This document shows positions 54,527 through 63,736 of a stretch of DNA of 64,000 nt, piece by piece; the stretch's first letter is position 1, and each line of letters starts with the position of its first letter. The translations under genes were made by a program, and so were the position numbers. The notes below the pieces were generated by a model. That model searched no databases and was not told the DNA's origin. It saw only the letters and a list, made by a program, of their open reading frames with translations. Origin of the DNA: CALBPI01 sp963922335 (GTDB lineage Bacteria > Pseudomonadota > Gammaproteobacteria > Steroidobacterales > Woeseiaceae); NCBI GenBank assembly GCA_963922335.1, contig CAWUIB010000012.1:1-64000 (forward strand), written 5' to 3'.

Positions 54527-55433
54527 CTCGTTTGCCCAGTAGACGGTTCATCCAACCGCGCCAGATCGAACGTCGACGCACTCGCCAAGCACCACCATCA
54601 TCGAGGAGCAAGGCCTCCTTAATGCCGCCGCTATCGAATGCCGCGATCACCTCGCCAGCCGATTCGGATGCGAGCACCACGGTGCCGCCGACCGAGGCGT
54701 CCTCGCGCACATCCGCGCCCACGTGCTGCCATATCGCGCGCCAAACCGGATCGCTCGCCCGCAAAGGTGGCAGTTGCACCTCAACAGGCTCGGGCATAAC
54801 CCCAGCACCGTGTAGCCAAAGCCCACTGACCAAAGGCTCAAAACCAGTTGCACGCGCCTGATTAACGGCATGAGCGTGCAATGTCATTTGGATTTCTGTC
54901 TGCAAACGCTTGATCAATCCGGCATCCACACCGAGCATCGGATGATCGCGCAAGGGCTGGCCGATAACGTCGCGCGGCCGTGGCGCGCTGAACTGCAGTC
55001 CGGGAGATGACTGCGAGGTGAGAAATCCCCGGCCACCCACGTATGCAACACGGCACCGAGCGAGCATTGGATCACTATCGCTTTCCAGTAAACCGTTAAT
55101 CGCCGCGGTTAGCGCCGTGCGTTCGTCGTCGCTGAGTTCAGGTATGCCACTGACACGGACATCGCGCAGATCGGCAGCCAATGAGACCCAATCCGCAAAA
55201 GCCGCCCAGGCTATCGGATGTTCTGGCGCAAGACTCCGGTGGGTCAGCGCCGCCGCGTGATGTTCGAACAGATCTGAGACGTCCGACGTGCACGCACGCG
55301 CAGCGTTTGATTCGGCGGAGCTAGTAAACTCAGGTGCCTGAAACAGTCGCGTGCGCAGGGACTGACCATCATCGATCACACACACCACATCCGGCGGCAG
55401 TGACTCTGGCAGTGTGTTCGCATACTCTTTCAT
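54519..55433 (-). CDS. Conserved protein upstream of recJ, phosphoglycerate-mutase-like by annotation habit
   Basis: 304 residues, cytosolic. Only the second half shows recognisable patterns: VNQARATGFEPLVSGLWLHG, resembling the N-x-R-x4-P-x-NS-LW-x-WG motif of proteins often annotated as cofactor-independent phosphoglycerate mutase relatives. The metal-binding residues of real mutases are not seen. It overlaps recJ by 8 nt. Relatives occur beside recJ in xanthomonads. Function is unknown, and I would treat the mutase label as unsafe. Confidence 0.65.
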   Translation of the reverse strand: MKEYANTLPESLPPDVVCVIDDGQSLRTRLFQAPEFTSSAESNAARACTSDVSDLFEHHAAALTHRSLAPEHPIAWAAFADWVSLAADLRDVRVSGIPELSDDERTALTAAINGLLESDSDPMLARCRVAYVGGRGFLTSQSSPGLQFSAPRPRDVIGQPLRDHPMLGVDAGLIKRLQTEIQMTLHAHAVNQARATGFEPLVSGLWLHGAGVMPEPVEVQLPPLRASDPVWRAIWQHVGADVREDASVGGTVVLASESAGEVIAAFDSGGIKEALLLDDGGAWRVRRRSIWRGWMNRLLGKRDG

Positions 55434-55481
55434 CGGTCGCGCAGTGTACCTTGCGCGTCCTCATTGCCACAGGATTAGCCG

Positions 55482-55847
55482 ATGCAGTTCGCCCGAGAAT
55501 CGCTTCAACGCCACACCATTCGACGATATGACGAGACGACAGTCTGGATCGCGGATGACGCTTACGAAGGCAGCCTTGCCGTGTCGAGCGATCAAATCAT
55601 CACCGATTGGACTTGCGAAACCGTTGGATCGCTCGATGATGCGCTGATAAGCGCCATTGCTGAGCTGAAACCCGAGGTTGTGGTGATCGCGACAGGCTCG
55701 AGTGTGGTATTCCCTGCCGCGCCGGTACTGCATCCACTCATGCGCGCCGGAATTGGTGTGGAGGTTATGAACGACGGCGCTGCGATCCGCACCTTCAATG
55801 TGCTGTTGTCGGAGGAAAGGCGTGCGGCGCTGGCGCTAATTCGCTGA
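55482..55847 (+). CDS. Mth938-like (DUF498) domain protein
   Basis: 121 residues. The family core is present: YEGSLAVSSDQIITDW and PEVVVIATGSSVVFP, then GIGVEVMNDGAAIRTFNVLL. Its eukaryotic relative NDUFAF3 helps assemble complex I; the bacterial role is unknown. It is divergent from the gene at 54519 and overlaps the convergent nlpD by 12 nt. Confidence 0.88.
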   Translation: MQFARESLQRHTIRRYDETTVWIADDAYEGSLAVSSDQIITDWTCETVGSLDDALISAIAELKPEVVVIATGSSVVFPAAPVLHPLMRAGIGVEVMNDGAAIRTFNVLLSEERRAALALIR

Positions 55848-56537
55848 TTTGCGACCGCTTCGCAGGAGCGGCATCGGATCGATCGGTTGACCGTCGCGGC
55901 GTATCTCGAAATGTAGCCGGGGTTTCTGTGCGGCCGTTTCGCCCATCGTGGCGATTTTTTGCCCCGATCGAACGGTATCTCCCTCGTTAACCAGCAATGC
56001 CGCGTTATGGCCATAGGCCGACAGAAAATTAGGCGTATGCTGGATGATCACGAGTTTTCCATAGCCCTTGAGCCCACTTCCCGCGTAGACAACCTCACCA
56101 TCCGCTGACGCAAAAATGGGCTGACCTGTCTTGCCCCCAATTAGGACACCCGTTTGTTTGACCTTGGCACCGACGTCAAACTCTGCCACGAGCCGACCGT
56201 CTGTTGGCCAGCGCCATGACTCGACCGGCACAACCGGCGGTCTCGGAGGCGGCGCTGCCACTTGACCTGCCGGTGGCTTCGTAAGGCGCAGTTTTTGCCC
56301 TGGATAGATACGGCTGACATCGCTCAAACGGTTCCATCGCGCAAGGTCTGCCTGCGCGATGCCATAACGAAAGGCGATGCTGTAGAAGGTATCACCCGGC
56401 CTGACAACGTAGATGCCAGAGCTCGGCGCGCTTTGTCGTCGGCTCGAACTTCCCGATTTATCGCTTTTGGTATCCCAGCTGCCAGCACATCCACCAAGAG
56501 CCACTAGCGCAGCCAGGATCAGTGCACGAAATACCAT
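55836..56537 (-). CDS. nlpD: NlpD-like lipoprotein, LysM plus degenerate LytM domain
   Basis: 233 residues. A lipoprotein signal ends LGGC (Cys17). One LysM domain (YVVRPGDTFYSIAFRYG, about 45-90) binds peptidoglycan. The LytM/M23 domain has SAYGHNAALLVNEGD, but the first zinc ligands are missing (TGVLIGGKTG) and HxH has become RLHFEIR, so it is not an enzyme. This is the pattern of NlpD/EnvC amidase activators. It overlaps yqaA by 19 nt. rpoS does not follow, unlike in E. coli. Confidence 0.92.
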   Translation of the reverse strand: MVFRALILAALVALGGCAGSWDTKSDKSGSSSRRQSAPSSGIYVVRPGDTFYSIAFRYGIAQADLARWNRLSDVSRIYPGQKLRLTKPPAGQVAAPPPRPPVVPVESWRWPTDGRLVAEFDVGAKVKQTGVLIGGKTGQPIFASADGEVVYAGSGLKGYGKLVIIQHTPNFLSAYGHNAALLVNEGDTVRSGQKIATMGETAAQKPRLHFEIRRDGQPIDPMPLLRSGRKSAN

Positions 56538-57100
56538 GCCAGTCCTCCCGCCACCAATAGGACAACAAACCAGCCGATCGTATCCACATAACGCCGAAGA
56601 TTTGCGGCGGCAGCGTCACCACCGAGGTAGATCAAACCTGCGACCAGAAAAAATCTCGCACCTCTGCCGACTGCCGACGCCACCACAAACAAAGGCAGAT
56701 TCATGGCTGCTGCACCGGCACCAATCGTGAATATTTTATAGGGGATCGGGGAGAATCCAGCGACGAATACTACCCAGACGCCATAATCAGCGAACCAGAC
56801 ACGCGCCTGGGTGTAGGCCTCTGCGTAGGACGATGTGAGCAACCAAGGTTCAATCGTTTCGAGCACGAACATACCGATCGAATAGCCGACAAGCCCGCCA
56901 GCTACCGATGCGATGGTGGTCAGTGCGGCCAGTCTGAATGCTCGGGCACGCTGCGCCAGCACCATCGGTGCCAACATCACATCGGGCGGCACAGGAAAAA
57001 AAGAGGACTCTGCGAAGCTCAAACCCGCGAGCCAATAGGTCGCCTGCGGGTGCCGAGAACGTGTAAGCACCCAGTCATATAGTGGCGTAAACAGCCGCAT
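56519..57100 (-). CDS. YqaA/DedA-like (SNARE-associated) membrane protein
   Basis: 193 residues with four to five membrane helices. The family box SFAESSFFPVPPDVMLAPMV (about 29-48) is clear, followed by GGLVGYSIGMFV and VFVAGFSPIPYKIFTIGAGA. These proteins may move lipids between leaflets. It lies between pcm and nlpD and shares one base with pcm (57100). Confidence 0.92.
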   Translation of the reverse strand: MRLFTPLYDWVLTRSRHPQATYWLAGLSFAESSFFPVPPDVMLAPMVLAQRARAFRLAALTTIASVAGGLVGYSIGMFVLETIEPWLLTSSYAEAYTQARVWFADYGVWVVFVAGFSPIPYKIFTIGAGAAAMNLPLFVVASAVGRGARFFLVAGLIYLGGDAAAANLRRYVDTIGWFVVLLVAGGLAWYFVH

Positions 57101-57762
57101 TAGCGACCATCCGCCGATTTGACCAACGGCACGAAACTCGCGGGGCCGAGATCCTCTTGAGAGTAGCCCTCCTCACCCCGCGTAATTCGCATCAGGCGCT
57201 GGTCACGCGCGGGCCCCAACGGCAAGACCAGTCTGCCGCCTACAGCCAGTTGTTCGAGTAGCGCGGTCGGTATCCGCTCTGGTGCTGCGGCGACGATGAT
57301 GCCGTCGTAGGGACCATGTTTGGCCCAGCCCTGCCATCCATCACCGTGGCGAAATCGCACGTTGTAAACCTTCAATCCGGCGAGACGCTCGCGCGTCTTG
57401 CCGAGGATCGGGCCGACATACTCGATGCTGTGAATATAACGAACCAAAGGCGCCAGAATCGCTGTCTGGTAACCGCAACCCGTGCCGATTTCGAGCACTT
57501 GCTCAACCGGACCCGCTTCGAGCAGTGCTTCGGTCATTCGCGCGACGATATAGGGCTGGCTGATGGTTTGCCCATGACCAATCGGAAGCGCAGTATCTTC
57601 GTAGGCCCGACTCGCGAGGGCCTCATCCACGAACAGATGCCTGGGTACTGCACGAATTTGCGACAAGACACGTGAGTTGCTGATTCCTTGCGCCTTCAGT
57701 CGCTCGATTAGCCGCTCTCGCGTGCGCGCGGAGGTCATGCCGATTCCGGAGGTTGTGCTCAT
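57100..57762 (-). CDS. pcm: Protein-L-isoaspartate O-methyltransferase
   Basis: 220 residues. The SAM site is VLEIGTGCGYQTAILAPL (about 93-110). Upstream ALPIGHGQTISQPYIVARM is the PCMT signature. GGRLVLPLGP lies near the C-terminus. It repairs isoaspartyl damage. surE, its usual neighbour, is absent here. Confidence 0.97.
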   Translation of the reverse strand: MSTTSGIGMTSARTRERLIERLKAQGISNSRVLSQIRAVPRHLFVDEALASRAYEDTALPIGHGQTISQPYIVARMTEALLEAGPVEQVLEIGTGCGYQTAILAPLVRYIHSIEYVGPILGKTRERLAGLKVYNVRFRHGDGWQGWAKHGPYDGIIVAAAPERIPTALLEQLAVGGRLVLPLGPARDQRLMRITRGEEGYSQEDLGPASFVPLVKSADGR

Positions 57763-57927
57763 GGCCCCTTCCCTGCGGTCAGACCAAAATGCACTTCCAT
57801 TGTCTTGTATGTTCCAGACATCGGGTCGAAATGATACGCAATCGTTGGCATGCCGAGTAGCGACCCGAGCACTTTTACCGCATCCATCAAAGACGTATGC
57901 TCGAACGAGATCACTGGGAGCGCCCTG

Positions 57928-58467
57928 ATGAGTGACGATGTGAGCCAGACTGACGACGATACCGACCTGTTTCGCCAGGCGGTCAGTGACGCGCGACCGC
58001 TAAAAAAGAAGCCCGTTGAGCATACGCGCAGGCCACCACCCTCGCCCCGCGCGACCATGCGTCGGCGTGACGAAGCCGACGTGCTCCAGGAAAGTCTCAA
58101 TGCCGATATTGAGACTATGGAATGGCGCAATGGAGATGCGCTGCGGTACCGACGCCCGGAAGTTGGCGAGCGCGTGCTGCGCAAGCTGTCACGGGGACAA
58201 TTTCGGGTCGAAGCCGAGATCGACTTGCACGGGTACACGGTCCGCGAAGCCAGGGAAGTCATGCGCGACTTCATGGCAGATTGTGAATATCACCACTGGC
58301 GATGTGTTCGGGTCATCCACGGCAAAGGACTGGGGTCGGGTCATCGTGGTCCGCAATTGAAAGGTAATGTTGACGGCTGGCTGAGGCGTGACGACCGTGT
58401 GGCTGCGTTCACCTCCGCAAGGCAGGTCGACGGCGGTAGTGGTGCTGTCTACGTGCTCCTGCGCTAA
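57928..58467 (+). CDS. Smr-domain protein (SmrA/YdaL type)
   Basis: 179 residues from ATG 57928 (MSDDVSQTDDD) with GGGAG upstream. A basic, Arg/Pro-rich middle region leads to the Smr domain: EAEIDLHGYTVREAREVM (about 95-112) and VRVIHGKGLGSGHRGPQLKG. The Smr domain is a nuclease-like fold; proteobacterial stand-alone forms act on DNA or stalled ribosomes (SmrB). It is convergent with truD (4-nt overlap) and divergent from pcm. Confidence 0.9.
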   Translation: MSDDVSQTDDDTDLFRQAVSDARPLKKKPVEHTRRPPPSPRATMRRRDEADVLQESLNADIETMEWRNGDALRYRRPEVGERVLRKLSRGQFRVEAEIDLHGYTVREAREVMRDFMADCEYHHWRCVRVIHGKGLGSGHRGPQLKGNVDGWLRRDDRVAAFTSARQVDGGSGAVYVLLR

Positions 58468-59477
58468 TCCGGCAAGAGCAACTCGTTCAATAACGCCGTC
58501 GCAAAACTGCCTGCGGGCAGCTCGAAAGTCAGGTGTGCCGTCTCGTTAGTGTATTCACAGCTAAAGACTTTCGGCACCACACGCAAACTGCGTCGACCCG
58601 CTTTAGCACCGCCGCGTTCCGCCGCTGACGCCCACTTTGCGCAGTCTTCAATTATCGTTGCCTCAAGCTGAGCCGCATCAGATCGAACATCCGTATCACC
58701 ACGCCCGTGAAGCGGACCGGTTGGATGCAGATCTCGCAGGTCCGCGCGACGCTTCGCGGTGTCGAGCTCATCCGATTCGACGGCGAAAACGCTATTACTC
58801 CCCTCGAGCTGAACAACATCACCGTCCAGAGGGGTGTCCCAGGTTTGCGCTTTAACACGAGTGGCGAGGACACTGTTGAAAATAGCAGCCCGAGCCGCCG
58901 ATAAAGCGAGGCCGCGTTCATTACGCCGCAGGCGCCGCCCGTCGGCTAGTCCCTCTGCCGCATGCAGGTTACTGAAGCCGCGTCCAAAGCGCTGTGCACC
59001 AAAGTAGTTCGGCACACCCCGGCCGATCGCCAGGATTAACTCCGGATCGGGAGCGTGACCCATCTCACGTAGTCGCACCTCGAAACGATTACCCCGCAAC
59101 GCACCCGTCCGAATCTTGCGGTTATGCCGCTCTGTCGCCTGAATCTGCACGCCGGGTGCCGAAAAATCTGACCAGTCCACAGTCCGTCCAGGGACTTGCA
59201 CACTAAACCATTGATCCGTCACTGCCGCTCGATCCTTGCGGCCCGCAAAGCTTACATTCTTGGCACTGACTTGCGCATAGCGTGCGAGCTGACGTGCTAC
59301 CCACTCCGTATTGGCGTCGGTCTTTTGAATCCAAAGAACCTCATGCTCGCCGTCGCCGCTGGGTGTCCAATTCGGCAACTCGATAACGCGGAAGTCCTCC
59401 GGGATGTACTTGATGCGGGCGGACTGACGATCGCCGGACAATGCCGGAGGCACCGGCCAGGGAGAAGGATCGAGCAA
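58464..59477 (-). CDS. truD: tRNA pseudouridine(13) synthase
   Basis: 337 residues from TTG 59477, 3 nt after ftsB. Marks are IKYIPEDFRVIELPNW (about 23-38), VSFAGRKDRAAVTDQWFS with the catalytic Asp, and GNRFEVRLREMG. NYFGAQRFGRGF is also diagnostic. It makes pseudouridine 13 in tRNA-Glu. In most relatives ispD and ispF lie between ftsB and truD; here they do not. Confidence 0.96.
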   Translation of the reverse strand: MLDPSPWPVPPALSGDRQSARIKYIPEDFRVIELPNWTPSGDGEHEVLWIQKTDANTEWVARQLARYAQVSAKNVSFAGRKDRAAVTDQWFSVQVPGRTVDWSDFSAPGVQIQATERHNRKIRTGALRGNRFEVRLREMGHAPDPELILAIGRGVPNYFGAQRFGRGFSNLHAAEGLADGRRLRRNERGLALSAARAAIFNSVLATRVKAQTWDTPLDGDVVQLEGSNSVFAVESDELDTAKRRADLRDLHPTGPLHGRGDTDVRSDAAQLEATIIEDCAKWASAAERGGAKAGRRSLRVVPKVFSCEYTNETAHLTFELPAGSFATALLNELLLPD

Positions 59478-59479
59478 AA

Positions 59480-59755
59480 TTAGTCAGACGCGATGATCTG
59501 GTAAAACGACTCGTTTTCGGAGATCAATCCAAGATCGGACCGCGCTCGCTCCTCGGCGGCCTCAAGACCATGCTTCAGATTCTTGACTTCACCGGATAGC
59601 GCCGCGTTTCGCGCCTGCAAGGCGCTGATTTCCTGTCGCGTCTGTGTGACTTCGGCCTGCAGCCGCTGCGTGCGTCGCAGACCATCCGCAGACAACAACA
59701 AAACGGCCAGCGTTGAAACCAGCAGTAGCATCAACAACGCCAGCAGCAGGTTCAT
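59480..59755 (-). CDS. ftsB: Cell division protein FtsB
   Basis: About 91 residues from ATG 59755 (MNLLLALLMLLLVSTLAVLL); earlier starts up to TTG 59821 are open. A membrane helix is followed by a leucine-zipper coiled coil (RLQAEVTQTRQEISALQARN, about 30-70) and AEERARSDLGLISENESFYQ, the FtsB C-terminal pattern. With FtsL and FtsQ it recruits FtsWI. It lies directly after eno, as usual. Confidence 0.92.
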   Translation of the reverse strand: MNLLLALLMLLLVSTLAVLLLSADGLRRTQRLQAEVTQTRQEISALQARNAALSGEVKNLKHGLEAAEERARSDLGLISENESFYQIIASD

Positions 59756-59843
59756 TCCCCAACTAGATTCCGATTGTGCTGCAAGTCCGGTCAAAGACAG
59801 GTTCCCCATGCGCCAATGCAAATCAACGGTGTGCTTGGCAAAG

Positions 59844-61142
59844 TTACAGGCTCACGGCTCGCGGAAAAGCGCTCCGCGCATCGTATTGCGCGTTCTCGCC
59901 CAGTAACGATTCGATCCTCAGAAGTTGATTGTACTTCGAAATTCGATCGGAACGCGACAACGAGCCTGTCTTGATCTGTGTCGCACGCGATCCCACGGCA
60001 AGATCGGCGATCGTGGCGTCGGCCGTTTCACCGGACCGATGCGAAACAACCGCTGTGTATTCGGCGTCGATCGCCATATTGATCGCTGCCTGTGTTTCCG
60101 TGAGCGTGCCAATCTGGTTTGGCTTGATCAGGATTGAATTGGCGATCGAATCACGGATGCCTCTTGAAAGAATTTCTGTGTTCGTCACAAACAGATCATC
60201 ACCGACCAACTGCACTCGATCACCGAGTTTGCGAGTCAACGTTGCCCATCCATCCCAATCCGATTCATCCATACCGTCCTCAATGCTGATGATCGGAAAC
60301 GCGTCGCACAAACCACCAAGGTAATCGGCGAACCCGTCCGCATCAAAGTCGCGATTCTCCGATGAAAGTCGGTACACACCCGCGTCATAGAACTCGGAAC
60401 TTGCGACATCCAACCCAAGGTAAACCTGCTCACCAGGCTTATAGCCTGCTCGCTCGATCGCGGTCATGATCGTGGTCAACGCATCTTTGTTGGATGGGAG
60501 ATTCGGCGCAAACCCGCCTTCATCGCCGACCGCCGTATTCATACCCGCATCTGACAGGACTGACTTCAGGTGATGGAACACTTCCGCACCGCAACGCAGG
60601 GCTTCACTGAACCGGTCAAACCCCACTGGAAGAATCATGAATTCCTGGATGTCGACGCTATTGTCCGCATGCGCACCGCCGTTGATGATGTTCATCATGG
60701 GCACCGGCATATCAACGCCGGAGCCGAGCGTACGGAATAGCGGCAGTTGCCGACTTACTGACACGGCTCGCGCCGACGCAAGCGAAACGGCTAGCAATGC
60801 GTTGGCGCCCAGTCTCGATTTGTTGGGTGTGCCGTCCAGTTCGATCATCGCACCGTCCAATGCGCCCTGATCTGCAGCATCTCTTCCCACCAACAGCTCA
60901 CGCAGTTCGCCGTTGACCGAGGCGACCGCGTTCAACACGCCCTTGCCGAGGTAACGTGCGGGATCACCGTCACGCAACTCCACCGCCTCGCGTGAACCCG
61001 TGGAAGCCCCCGAAGGAACGCCTGCGCGCCCATAGCTACCGTCCTGAAGCCATACCTCAGCTTCTACGGTGGGATTGCCGCGGCTGTCGAGAATCTCTCT
61101 CCCGGCGATCAGCTTGATGGTGGTGTTATTGATATCACTCAT
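59844..61142 (-). CDS. eno: Enolase
   Basis: 432 residues. AGREILDSRGNPTVEAEVWL at the N-terminus, ISIEDGMDESDWDGW (metal ligand region), LVGDDLFVTN and SHRSGETADATIADLAVG are conserved. It interconverts 2-phosphoglycerate and phosphoenolpyruvate. It overlaps kdsA by 4 nt, linking PEP supply to Kdo synthesis. Confidence 0.98.
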   Translation of the reverse strand: MSDINNTTIKLIAGREILDSRGNPTVEAEVWLQDGSYGRAGVPSGASTGSREAVELRDGDPARYLGKGVLNAVASVNGELRELLVGRDAADQGALDGAMIELDGTPNKSRLGANALLAVSLASARAVSVSRQLPLFRTLGSGVDMPVPMMNIINGGAHADNSVDIQEFMILPVGFDRFSEALRCGAEVFHHLKSVLSDAGMNTAVGDEGGFAPNLPSNKDALTTIMTAIERAGYKPGEQVYLGLDVASSEFYDAGVYRLSSENRDFDADGFADYLGGLCDAFPIISIEDGMDESDWDGWATLTRKLGDRVQLVGDDLFVTNTEILSRGIRDSIANSILIKPNQIGTLTETQAAINMAIDAEYTAVVSHRSGETADATIADLAVGSRATQIKTGSLSRSDRISKYNQLLRIESLLGENAQYDARSAFPRAVSL

Positions 61143-61990
61143 TTGGGCTCCCCAAGGCCAAACTGAGATTCGGCAAACGGTGCCGACTTCACGGTCTCGT
61201 CAATTCGCTTCAGCTGCGCCAGCAGATCTCGCATGTGATCCAGCGGCCAGGCGTTTGGCCCATCCGAGAGCGCCTCATCCGGATTCGGGTGTGTCTCCAT
61301 AAAGACGCCCGCCACGCCGGTCGCCACCGCTGCACGCGCCAATACCGGCACAAACTCACGCTGCCCACCGGACGCGGTGCCTTTGCCACCGGGCAGCTGT
61401 ACCGAGTGGGTGGCGTCGAAAACCACCGGCGCGCCGGTTCGACGCATGATGGCCAGCGATCGCATATCCGAAATCAAGTTGTTGTAGCCAAACGTGAAGC
61501 CGCGCTCGCACACCATGATTTTCTCGTTTCCGGTGGACTTCGCCTTCTCAACAACGTTGTCCATCTCCCAGGGAGAAAGAAACTGGCCCTTCTTGATGTT
61601 GACCGCAATGCCCTGTTTGCAAACGTTCAGGATGAAGTTGGTCTGTCGGCACAAAAATGCAGGCGTTTGCATAACATCCACAACTTCTGCCACTTCGTCG
61701 AAAGGCGTGTCTTCATGCACGTCTGTCAGCACGGGTAGCTCAAGCTCGCGCCGCACCTTGGCGAGTATCTCCAACCCTTCAGCCATCCCGGGACCACGAT
61801 AGCTAGAGGCTGAGCTGCGATTCGCTTTGTCGAATGAGGACTTATAGATCAGACCAATACCCAGCTCGTCGGTCATTGCCTTCAGACGCGTCGCTGTTTC
61901 GAAGGTCGTCTTCTCATTTTCAACCACACAATTACCCGCAATCAGGAAAAACGGCTGATCGAGTCCGATACTGATATTTCCAATGTTCAC
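61139..61990 (-). CDS. kdsA: 3-deoxy-8-phosphooctulonate synthase
   Basis: 283 residues. FFLIAGNCVVENEKTTFETA (about 14-33), IYKSSFDKANRSSASSYRGP (PEP and metal binding), VLTDVHE and DATHSVQLPGG are diagnostic. It condenses PEP with arabinose 5-phosphate. It overlaps pyrG and eno by 4 nt each. Confidence 0.98.
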   Translation of the reverse strand: MNIGNISIGLDQPFFLIAGNCVVENEKTTFETATRLKAMTDELGIGLIYKSSFDKANRSSASSYRGPGMAEGLEILAKVRRELELPVLTDVHEDTPFDEVAEVVDVMQTPAFLCRQTNFILNVCKQGIAVNIKKGQFLSPWEMDNVVEKAKSTGNEKIMVCERGFTFGYNNLISDMRSLAIMRRTGAPVVFDATHSVQLPGGKGTASGGQREFVPVLARAAVATGVAGVFMETHPNPDEALSDGPNAWPLDHMRDLLAQLKRIDETVKSAPFAESQFGLGEPK

Positions 61991-63639
61991 TGTGCTTGCG
62001 CCTTCACCGAAGTTGGCGCGCGCTCGGCCATCGCACGTGCTGCTTTCACGAAGCTGGCGAACAGCGGATGACCGTCGCGTGGGTTGCTGGTGAATTCCGG
62101 GTGGAACTGACTAGCAACAAACCAGGGGTGATCCGGCAGCTCGACCATCTCGACCAGGTCATCGGGAGACAGACCACTAAACCGCATGCCCGCCGAGGCG
62201 AGTTTTTCGCGGTAGTTGTTATTGACCTCAAACCGGTGCCTGTGACGCTCGCGAATTTCATCAACGCCATAGATTTCACGGACGGTACTGCCAGGTTGCA
62301 GCGCAACCTGTTGCGCGCCAAGTCGCATGGTGCCACCGAGATTCGATTGCTCGCTCCGAAGTTGCGTGACGCCATCAAGGTTTTGCCACTCGGTGATCAG
62401 ACCAACAACCGGATGGTCAGTATCTTTATCGAACTCGGTGCTGTGCGCTCCCTCGAACCCTGCCACGTAGCGTGCGAACTCGATGACCGCAACTTGCATA
62501 CCGAGACAGATGCCGAGATAGGGGATACCGTTCTCTCGCGCGAAACGTACGGTTGCGATCTTGCCTTCGATACCACGATCGCCAAAACCGCCCGGGACCA
62601 ACAGCGCATCGTATTGGCGCAACTGATTGGTACCGTCGTTCTCGATGTCCTGTGATTCTACGTAGTGAATATTGACACGAGTGTGCGTGTGTATGCCTGC
62701 GTGCAACAGCGCTTCGGTCAATGAAATGTAGGAATCGCGAAAGTCGACGTATTTGCCCACCATCGCGATATTCACTTCGCCATTCGGGTTGCGCTTCGCG
62801 TCGACGACGCTCTGCCATTCGGACAGATCCGCCTTGGGCACATCCAGACGCAACTGGCGGCAGATAATCTCGTCGAACCCTTGCTCGTGAAGCACCATCG
62901 GAATCCGATAAAGATCATCGACGTCATACGCCGAGATCACAGCGTTCTCCTGCACGTTGGTGAACAAGGCAATTTTGCGGCGTTGCTCGTCCGGCAGCGG
63001 CTGCTCGGAGCGACACACGAGAATATCCGGTTGGATACCGATCGACCGTAGCTCTTTGACCGAGTGTTGCGTCGGCTTGGTCTTAATCTCTGAACTGGTT
63101 GCAATGTAGGGCACCAACGTCAGGTGCACATAAGCCACGCGCTCACGCCCAAGCTCGACGCCCATTTGCCGAATGGCCTCCAAAAAGGGCAGCGACTCAA
63201 TGTCGCCGACGGTGCCACCGATTTCGACGAAGCAGACATCCGCATCTCCCGCTCCCCGACGAATCGAAGCCTTGATCTCATCGGTCACGTGCGGAATTAC
63301 TTGCACCGTTGCGCCGAGATAGTCACCTCGCCGCTCGCGCGCGATGACAGACTCATAGATTTTTCCGGTAGTGAAGTTGCTGTGTCGACCCGTGGTGACT
63401 TTGACGAAGCGCTCGTAGTGCCCGAGATCCAGGTCAGTCTCCGAGCCATCGTCGGTAACGAATACCTCACCGTGCTGGAACGGACTCATAGTGCCCGGAT
63501 CCACGTTGATGTAAGGGTCGAGCTTCATCATGCTGATGGATAGCCCGCGCGACTCGAGAATGGCGGCGAGACAAGCGGAAGTGATGCCTTTCCCAAGGGA
63601 AGAAACAACGCCGCCGGTAATAAATACGTATGAAGTCAT
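61987..63639 (-). CDS. pyrG: CTP synthase
   Basis: 550 residues. The synthetase domain has FITGGVVSSLGKGITSA, LDPYINVDPGTMSPFQHGEV and EIGGTVGDIESLPFLEA. The glutaminase domain has the nucleophile Cys in YLGICLGMQ and the His-Glu pair near SQFHPEFTS. It makes CTP from UTP. The start is 19 nt after a strong hairpin with a T-run that ends the tilS message, so pyrG may depend on read-through. Confidence 0.98.
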   Translation of the reverse strand: MTSYVFITGGVVSSLGKGITSACLAAILESRGLSISMMKLDPYINVDPGTMSPFQHGEVFVTDDGSETDLDLGHYERFVKVTTGRHSNFTTGKIYESVIARERRGDYLGATVQVIPHVTDEIKASIRRGAGDADVCFVEIGGTVGDIESLPFLEAIRQMGVELGRERVAYVHLTLVPYIATSSEIKTKPTQHSVKELRSIGIQPDILVCRSEQPLPDEQRRKIALFTNVQENAVISAYDVDDLYRIPMVLHEQGFDEIICRQLRLDVPKADLSEWQSVVDAKRNPNGEVNIAMVGKYVDFRDSYISLTEALLHAGIHTHTRVNIHYVESQDIENDGTNQLRQYDALLVPGGFGDRGIEGKIATVRFARENGIPYLGICLGMQVAVIEFARYVAGFEGAHSTEFDKDTDHPVVGLITEWQNLDGVTQLRSEQSNLGGTMRLGAQQVALQPGSTVREIYGVDEIRERHRHRFEVNNNYREKLASAGMRFSGLSPDDLVEMVELPDHPWFVASQFHPEFTSNPRDGHPLFASFVKAARAMAERAPTSVKAQAQ

Positions 63640-63658
63640 GGGCTATCCGTCTGGCAAC

Positions 63659-63703
63659 AAAAAAAGCCGGAGTAAAGGTTCGGTTCCAAGCCTTTACTCC
63701 GGC
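63659..63703 (-). terminator. Rho-independent terminator between tilS and pyrG
   Basis: GCCGGAGTAAAGG (63666-63678) and CCTTTACTCCGGC (63691-63703) pair perfectly over 13 bp with a 12-nt loop. On the minus strand seven T (63659-63665) follow at once. It ends tilS, or attenuates pyrG. Confidence 0.9.
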
Positions 63704-63736
63704 CTTCGAACGTGCGAACACGTCATCAGAACGGAA

